Source: Phanerodontia chrysosporium
Taxonomy: Eukaryota; Basidiomycota; Agaricomycetes; Polyporales; Phanerochaetaceae
DNA length: 64,000 bases
Reading direction: 5' to 3'
Assembly: GCA_001910725.1 (NCBI GenBank)
Contig: MJGA01000021.1
Span: 248,001-312,000, forward strand
A program made the translations under genes and the position numbers. The notes under the pieces are model-generated. The model was not told the DNA's origin. It saw nothing but the letters and a program-made list of their open reading frames with translations, and made no database searches. This document shows, piece by piece, positions 57,799 through 64,000 of the stretch. The first letter of the stretch is position 1, and each line of letters begins with the position of its first letter.

Positions 57799-57884
57799 AT
57801 GAAGCCGGTGCTGCGCATCAATCAGACCAGGGAAGTAGAGGTATGGCGAATGGAGGTGGAGATGCTGAGACTTGTCGAAGATAC
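57799..57884 (+). pseudogene. Relic of the F-box D 3' end
   Basis: The block matches 46158-46241 of F-box D. The cores GCGAATGGAGG-GGAGATGCTGAG and CTTGT-GAA are nearly identical, as is the AC-AGGGAAG-AGAGG stretch before them. It follows the finger-gene relic in the same order and orientation as the parent genes, but 240 bp away instead of 3.2 kb. Confidence 0.75.
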
Positions 57885-58617
57885 AATATACTGTATAATA
57901 CCGAGTATCGAAGTAGGCTGATCAACCGTAATAAGATTACACCTTTTCATGTATACCATACAGTTGGAATCTTAGGGCTACATTGGGTATGCTACAACGC
58001 TATGTGTACAAACTTCCCTATACAACGTACCATTATCTATCTGTCAAGAACACACCACAAACTCCACACCCAAAAGTACGTGCAATGTCCAAGTTCTGCA
58101 AGGCGACCGAAACCAGAAAAATCCAGAGACTGCTGCAAACCACGGGCCCAACTCGCTTTATGGGTACGCCGCCGTCGACGGCCACATCTTCTTCGCATCC
58201 GCCTCGTGCGAGTATCTGTCCGACGCCGACGGTGCGCGGCGCTTTCCATAGGTTCTCTCGTCACCTTCCAGCTTCCGGGTGCGAGGCGGCGTCGCAGCGA
58301 GGCGCGCGAGGCGCGGTCGAGTGTGCGCATGCTCCTCTCGTCCACGGAAGATGGCGCTGTGAGTGGTCTGCCGCCGCACCTCTGTGGCGACATATAGGGG
58401 GTCCGTGCGCGTTCCACCGACCGCCTGCGCTCCGAAGGGGTCTGCGCGCGAGTGTCGCGGAGCAGGGGCTCAACGCTACACGAGGGAGGACGGATGGGGA
58501 CGACGACGACTGGGCGCAGTGGAGCAAATCACGTGGCGATGAACTAACTTGCGCAGCTGTCCGTATTGACCAAGTTATATTAGCGATGTATACTACGATA
58601 CAAACAACGGGCTTACC
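57885..58617. other. Unassigned GC-rich block and AT-rich flanks
   Basis: A GC-rich section (58150-58500) has partly open frames on both strands, including a codon-like YGYAAVDGHIFFASASCEYL segment ended by TAG near 58251. I cannot tie it to a gene and suspect another decayed exon. The rest is AT-rich and featureless. Confidence 0.35.
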
Positions 58618-59147
58618 TGTCCGTATTGACCAAGAGGTCGAGATGACGGATAGGAGCGAGGAGTGCTACTCTTATATACTACAGGAGTTCAGGGCAGGCT
58701 ATACGATTACATAAGCTGATGGGCAGTGCTCTGCATAGCCATCGAGGCTGCGACGCGGGCTGCGCGGCGAGGCTGTGTTGGGGCTATGTCACGAGGCTGT
58801 GTCAGCTGGCAGTGTCTCGAGGCTGCGTCGGGCCGAGGCTGTGTCATCAGGCTGATCAGCTCGGCGTGTCTCGGCGAGGGGAGTCATCAAGGTTGACAGT
58901 GCTTCCTCGGCGATCCGGGGGACCGGTTGCAAGGCAGACCGGTGATCCGGGCAGTGTCTGAGCGCGCAGCGGGATGCGCTGGCGTCTATGGGTGATGCGC
59001 CATCAGGGCGCTGGCGCTGAGTGGCCAGGCGCTGAGTGTGGGCGGCTAGGACTCCAGACGGCGCGAGGGCTGCTCGCCCGTTGGATTAATCGAGGAAAAT
59101 AGCTGAAAATCGGCGAAAAATAGGGCTGCACCGTCACATCCGTGACA
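58618..59147 (-). repeat. 3' LTR of the gypsy element (outer edge uncertain)
   Basis: On the - strand the LTR begins TGTCACGG right after the purine tract and ends ...CGGACA, with TGTC/GACA short inverted ends. A second copy of the outer sequence TGTCCGTATTGACCAAG lies at 58558-58574, exactly 60 bp out, so the true boundary could be there. The interior contains GAGGCTGTGTC-type short repeats (58740-58870). Confidence 0.65.
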
Positions 59148-59160
59148 TTACCCCCCTCCT
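59148..59160 (-). promoter_or_regulatory. Polypurine tract of the gypsy element
   Basis: AGGAGGGGGGTAA on the - strand abuts the LTR start TGTCAC, as expected for the plus-strand primer. Confidence 0.8.
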
Positions 59161-59185
59161 AAAACCGAGTGTCCTCGCGAGGCCG

Positions 59186-62100
59186 TTAGATGTGGCGCCC
59201 CTCCTCCCAATCGAGATCGGCCTTAGCGCGATCAGAGGCAGAAAGGTGAGAGACGTCGACTTCAGTGACAAACGGGCGAAAAGAGGCGGCGAGGGCTTCG
59301 AAGGCGGTGGCAGCGAGCTTGCGGGGCGCTTCCGGATTTTCGCGATGGAACTTGTTGACCAGGGCCTTGGCGTGCTTGAGGTTGTCTGCCTTTTCCCACG
59401 TGTCGCCGGCTTGGCCGTAGCCTTTCCAGCAGACTTTGTACTGCAGTTGGCGGCGGTATATGCGGCTGTCGAGGACTTTCTCGACGACATATTCTTCTTC
59501 GCCGGCAACCTTGACAGGTTTGGGAGGCAGGGGCTTCTCGACGCCCTGATCGTGCCACGGGCTGAGGCGGTTGACATGGAAAACCGGGTGGATTTTCAGC
59601 CAGCTCGGGAGCTCGAGCCGATAGTCCAGATCGCCGATCTTTTCCAGAACCTTAAACGGACCCAGCTGGCGGGGGCCGAGCTTGGGCGAAGGCTGATCGA
59701 TGCTGAGGTCCTTCGTGCTGAGCCAAACCTGGTCGCCAACCTTGAAGGAGTGGGCACGTTTCTTCGCGGCCTCGTACTCTTCTTTCATGCGAGCCTTGGT
59801 AAGACGCAGGGCAGCTTCGGCCTCTTTGCGAACGTGAACCATGCGGTCTAGGCGCTCATCGAGGACGGGAACCTTGGTGTGTTTGCCGGCCAGGATCGTG
59901 AAGTCCGGTGTGTAACCGTAAACAATCTCGAAGGGCGTGTGCTCGGTAGCACTAGACACGTGCGAATTCAGGGTGAACTCGGCCATCGGGAGCCAATCGA
60001 CCCAGTCATCTTGGCGCTGGGAGACGAAGAGACGCAGGAATTTCTCGACTTCCTGGTTCTTGCGCTCGACCTTGCCGTTGCCTTCTGGGTGATACGCCGT
60101 GGTGAGACCGGTAGCGATGCCGAGGCGCTTGTACAGCGCTTGCATGTACTGGGCTGCAAACTGGGGTCCGCGATCAGAGAAGATCTTGCGCGGGAGGCCG
60201 TGGAGGCAGAAGATGTCCGTATAGTGGACGTCGCCCATACCGGCCGCGGTGATCATCGAGTCGACCGGGACAAGGTGGCACTGATCCGAGTAGTGGTCCA
60301 CGTAGACCGCGATCGAGTCCTTCTTGGTCTTGGCGTCACGCGGGAGCTGTGTGATGAGATCCACGCCGACGTGTTCCCAGGGCCCTGAAGGGACGTCGTG
60401 GGGCTGTAGAGTGGCTTTCGGATGTGGGGCGGACTTGTACCGTTGACACTGGTCACAGCCGAGCACGTAGCGGCTAACGTCGGCGGAGATGCGCGGCCAC
60501 CAATAGTACCGGGAGACCAATTCGAGGGTGGTGTGTTTCCCAGGGTGTCCGGCGGTCGGCGCATCGTGGCAAGACTTGATGACGTCGTTGCGCAGCGCGG
60601 CACTGTTCGGGACATAGACTTTCCCATGGTAGTACAGAAGGCCGTTATCCTCTTCCCATTCGAGGACGCCGTTGCGCAGCTTGTGGGGCCCCTTGGTCCG
60701 AAGAATCTGCAGAGCGTCTGCGACTTCCTTTTCCTTTTCGGAGCAGTCGCGAATGCGCTTCTCGAGAGGGGAGGGGTTTGCGAAAGCGGCCGTGGCGGCT
60801 ATCTTAAACAGCTCCGGCTTCAACATTACCTGCGAGCGATTGTCCTCTTCGTCAGAGACATGCAGCGAAGAGGGTCGGGAGAGCGGGTCGGCGAGGAGAT
60901 GCGTCTTGCCAGGGCGGTGGATGATGCGGAAGTCGTACTCGGCGAGGTAGGAGGCCCATCGGGCTTGACGCCGTGTGAGATTCTGCGCAGTCTTCCAGTA
61001 CTGGAGATTCTGATGATCAGTCCAGATCTCAAAAGGCTCCGGGAGACCTTCGAGGAACTGGCGCCAGTCCTTGAGAGCTTCGATGATTGCAAGCATCTCA
61101 CGGTCCTAGATCTCGTAGTTCCGCTCGGCGGGGCTCATGGTCTGCGAGCGATACGCGATTGGATGCCAGAGACCATCGTCAGGGTTGCGTTGGGCTATGA
61201 CTCCACCGGTGGCGTAGTCAGAAGCATCGGTCTCGACGCGAGTTGGCCGATCAATGCTCCACATGGCGAGCACGGGCTGAGTCGTGAAAGCGCGCTTGAG
61301 CGTCTCGAAGGCTTCTGCCTGTGCGAGACCCCAATTAAACGGAGTGTCCTTCTTCGTCAGATCATGCAGCGGGCGGCAGATCTTTGAGAAGTCTTTGATG
61401 AAGCGGCGATAGAAGTTGGCGAACCCGACGAAGCCTCGTACGTCTTTGAGGTTCTTCGGGGTCAGCCACTCGGCTACAGCCTTAACCTTGCCAGGATCCA
61501 TGCCGACTTGTCCTTCGCTGATGAGGAGCCCAAGATACTCGATCTCTGAGCACTCGAACTCGCATTTCTCAGGCCGAAGGTACAGATCGTACTTGGCGAG
61601 GCGTGCCAGGACCTCATGAACAATCTTCCGATGCGAAGCGAGATCGTTCGACCAGATGAGGATGTCGTCGAGGTAAACTGCGACCTTGCTCTCGGCGATG
61701 AGGTCGGCGAAGATGTGGTTCATGAGGGCCTGGAACGTCGCGGGGCTGTTGCACAGACCGAAGTACATGACTCTGGGCTCGAAGAGGCTGCAGTTGGTGA
61801 CGAAGGCGGCTTTCCACTCGTCACCTTCCTTAATCCGGACGTTGTTGTAGCCCCAACGGACGTCGAACTTGGTGAAGATCTTAGCGCCCTGGAGCTTCCC
61901 GATGATGTCGGAGGCGAGCGGGAGGGGGTACTGATTCTTCACGGTGATGTCGTTGAGCTTGCGGTAGTCCTGAATGAACCGGAGCTTGCCGTCCTTTTTC
62001 TTGATGAAAAAGACAGGGGAGGCGATCGGAGACTTGCTGGGGACGATATAGCCCTTGGCAAGTGCGTCGTCAATGAACCGTTGTAGTTCTTCATTCTCAA

Positions 62101-62980
62101 TCGGGGACATAGGGTAAACCTTCGATTTGATCGAGGCCGGGGCGTCCGGGACGAGATCTATCGCGTGGTCCCAAGGCTGATGCTTCGGAAGGTGGTGCGA
62201 TTCCTCTTCGGAGAACACCTTCTTGTGTCGGTGGTACTCCTTGGGAACCAGTTCTTCGAACGTCTTGGCGTACTTCTCGCGATTGGCTTCGACAGCGATC
62301 GCTTGCGAGTAAGTGTAGCCGGCGAGAATCCAGACTTCGTCCTTGGCGTCCTCAACAATGCCTGCTCGAAGCCATTCACGGCGTTCGGAGCGGTTGGCGT
62401 CAATCTGGTGGATACCGAAAACCAGGGTGTCCTCAGCTCCGCCGCGGAGCTGAAACTGGACATCTCCCGTTTCCCAGTCGATGTTCGGATTCCATTTCTT
62501 GAGCCACGGAAGTCCGAGGATGACGTCCTCTGGACCAATGTTCATGACAAGAAACTCCTCCTTAAACGTGTAAGAACCCACAGTGAGCTGGAGTCTGGCA
62601 CGACGTGTGATAGATCCTGCTTCGTTCTTGGTTCCGTCGATGTTGTATAATGTAATTTCCCTTTTGAGTAGTACCGTGAGAATCTTATGCTGCTTGCAGA
62701 AGTCTTCGTGGATGAACAGCGAAGTCGCACCGGAGTCAATCATTGCAGGCGTGCGAATAGTTTTATTGATCCCGGTGAGCTTTACTGGTATACGGTAGTG
62801 ATTCAAGAAAGGGTCTAATACGGATATTGTACACGAGCGGATAGAGTCCGAAATGTCCTGTGGGTCTAACGAAGGCGCCGGAGTTGAATCCGGGCTTGAC
62901 GAAACAGGGACCGACGATGCGGCGTCACTCCGGCCCCTTAAGCAAAATCCCCGAGCTGCTTCTGTATCAGAGCCAGCTGA
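59186..62980 (-). pseudogene. gypsy pol: protease-RT-RNase H-integrase-chromodomain, one in-frame TAG
   Basis: The frame opens just inside the end of gag. In order: protease IDSGATSLFIHEDF (about 62720-62760), intact; reverse transcriptase with KKDGKLRFIQDYRKLND and YLDDILIW (about 61650-61680); and RNase H start VETDASDYATGG. A TAG at 61106-61108 follows NYEI. The frame then continues unchanged: DREMLAIIEALKDWRQFL, the integrase zinc site HDAPTAGH...CDQCQ, catalytic Asp, Asp (FSDRGPQF) and Glu (ERKNQEVE), and the GPF-like LGPFKVLEKIGD. The chromodomain is at about 59330-59500 (EEYVVEKVLDSRIYRRQLQYKVCWKGYGQAGDTWEK). The end is 59186. Apart from the TAG the frame is intact over ~3.7 kb. Confidence 0.9.
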
Positions 62981-64000
62981 TCACGGAGGGCGGCGATCGC
63001 GGCGCTCTGGTCGTCGGACGAGCTGCCGGAAGACGAGGGGACCGGAGACGAGGAGTCCTGCGAGGTTTCCGAAGACGAGGCGTGGACAGCGGCGGTAGCG
63101 GGGGCAGTTCTTGGCTTGCCCTCGAGGCAGGCGCGGCAGACGCGAGACCAGTGACCCTTCCTGCCACAGTGGTTGCAGACCGAGTCGCGGTGGACGGGGT
63201 CCATGGACTTGTGGGACTTTGAGCCGCAGACCTTGCAGCGATCCTTCATGACGGCGTCGAACTGGCGCTTGAGATCCGTGCCGGTGAGACCCTTAAACAG
63301 CTCGTCGATATTCGAGGCATCGATGTCCATCGCGCTCGGGTCGCGGAAGGCGCACGTCGACGAGCTAGCCGGAGTTGAGGACGCCTTGCCCTGTTGCGCC
63401 AAGAGATCTTGCGAGAGCTTGTCCTTTGACCGATCGACGGCGAAACCTGCATTCTTGAGCTCGTCATATGTCTCGGGGCCTTTGCCGGTGCTGGGGTTGA
63501 CCATGTACGAGATCCGCTCGAGGTAGTCCTTGTTGAACTTCGTCCGTAGCCGGGCTGCCAGATCTTCAGAGGTGAGCTTCGTGCGACCGGCGAGAGATTG
63601 GAACTCCGCAAAGAACTCCGCGAACCGACGATTGCCTTGCGTGCACGCCTGTAGCTTGCTGAGGGCCTCGGCCTTCTCGTCAACGGGCTCGAACCGGTTC
63701 TTGAAAGCTTTCCAGAACTGGGCGCGAGAACCTCCGAACAACTGAGTGCCGTCTGCCGCTTGCTCGATGTACTGTCGTGCCCATTCAGCGGCTTCGTCCT
63801 GCATGAAGGAGAGGGCGCCAACGATCCATTTCTGGCCGTCTACCATGATCTGTCCAGTGTTGGGGTCGCGTTCGAGGTTGCCGTTGACGTCGCGCTTGCC
63901 GAACTTCTCTGGTTGCCCATCGGCGTAGATGCGATAGGCGGCGCGGAAGAGACGGGCCGTGTCAGAACCTTTCCCTTTGAACGGAGTGGGCTTCTCGACG
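62938..64000 (-). CDS. gypsy gag (partial, runs off the window edge)
   Basis: The frame is open from the edge to TAA at 62938-62940. It encodes a capsid-like helical region (WIVGALSFMQDEAAEWARQYIEQA, FWKAFKNRFEP, a retrotransposon-gag pattern). A CCHC zinc knuckle CNHCGRKGHWSRVC follows near 63140-63180, with a second Cys/His-rich motif before it, and an acidic Ser-rich end. pol lies in the -1 frame and overlaps the end of gag by about 45 nt. Confidence 0.88.
   Translation of the reverse strand, partial: VEKPTPFKGKGSDTARLFRAAYRIYADGQPEKFGKRDVNGNLERDPNTGQIMVDGQKWIVGALSFMQDEAAEWARQYIEQAADGTQLFGGSRAQFWKAFKNRFEPVDEKAEALSKLQACTQGNRRFAEFFAEFQSLAGRTKLTSEDLAARLRTKFNKDYLERISYMVNPSTGKGPETYDELKNAGFAVDRSKDKLSQDLLAQQGKASSTPASSSTCAFRDPSAMDIDASNIDELFKGLTGTDLKRQFDAVMKDRCKVCGSKSHKSMDPVHRDSVCNHCGRKGHWSRVCRACLEGKPRTAPATAAVHASSSETSQDSSSPVPSSSGSSSDDQSAAIAALRDQLALIQKQLGDFA

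Larger units (their letters stand above)
58618..64000 (-). mobile_element. Ty3/gypsy chromovirus, 3' end to gag (5' end outside window)
   Basis: Read on the - strand the element runs gag (64000-62938), pol (about 62980-59186), purine tract and 3' LTR. The protease, reverse transcriptase, RNase H, integrase order and a C-terminal chromodomain place it in the chromovirus group. The 5' LTR, primer-binding site and start of gag lie beyond 64000, so insertion age and target duplication cannot be read here. Confidence 0.93.

Noticed and set aside
57983..58714. 243-codon open frame between the relics and the gypsy LTR
   Set aside because: Composition is Arg/Ala/Pro-rich with no domain, it runs into the LTR, and the opposite strand is equally open. 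It looks like GC-rich chance openness, possibly over a decayed exon.

Overview
This window looks like basidiomycete nuclear DNA, most likely from a wood-decaying agaricomycete (Polyporales-like; that placement is inference). Genes carry many short GT-AG introns (about 50-70 nt) with CTNA-type branch sites. There is a CBM1-GH10 xylanase, a family of F-box/leucine-rich-repeat genes of about 510 residues, and conserved housekeeping genes with basidiomycete-like protein sequences. I found no rRNA, tRNA or CRISPR array.

Layout. From 0.8 to 43 kb the window is gene-dense. In order it holds: RNA14 (mRNA 3'-end processing, -), F-box A (+), F-box B (-), a secreted or membrane-anchored epoxide-hydrolase-type alpha/beta hydrolase (+), a nuclear-type protein resembling the DUF6697 group (-), a PRM10/ThrE-type membrane transporter (-), a frame-broken conserved hypothetical gene (+), methylthioadenosine phosphorylase (-), a Baeyer-Villiger-type flavin monooxygenase (+), an F-box relic (+), a ~1000-residue disordered protein (-), a Ser/Pro-rich protein (-), an SH3 protein (+), a GH10 xylanase (+), F-box C (-), IMP dehydrogenase (-), and a Gln/Pro-rich coiled-coil protein with a C-terminal Cys2His2-like finger (+).

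From 43.5 to 64 kb the window is dominated by mobile DNA. F-box D is split by a 1.1-kb non-autonomous hAT-like element. The element has 13-bp perfect inverted ends and an identical 8-bp target duplication, and conceptual removal restores the reading frame. An unassigned 2.3-kb inverted-repeat element follows. Next is a complete Ty1/copia retrotransposon with two 290-bp LTRs whose coding frame is broken by three TGA codons. A Tup1-like gene follows that encodes only the seven-blade propeller. After it come two short relics matching the tails of the finger gene and of F-box D, in the same order and orientation as the originals. The window ends inside a Ty3/gypsy chromovirus on the - strand, with its 3' LTR at 58.6-59.1 kb, pol at 59.2-62.8 kb and gag running off the edge.

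The genes do not form an obvious pathway or cluster. The coherent stories are F-box duplication, decay and transposon disruption, and partial duplication of neighbouring genes around the transposon nest. Several genes (16-18.5 kb, 31.5 kb, 40-41.4 kb) need repeated one-base frame corrections, nearly all in the same direction, which may be assembly error rather than biology. Exon boundaries were worked out by eye.
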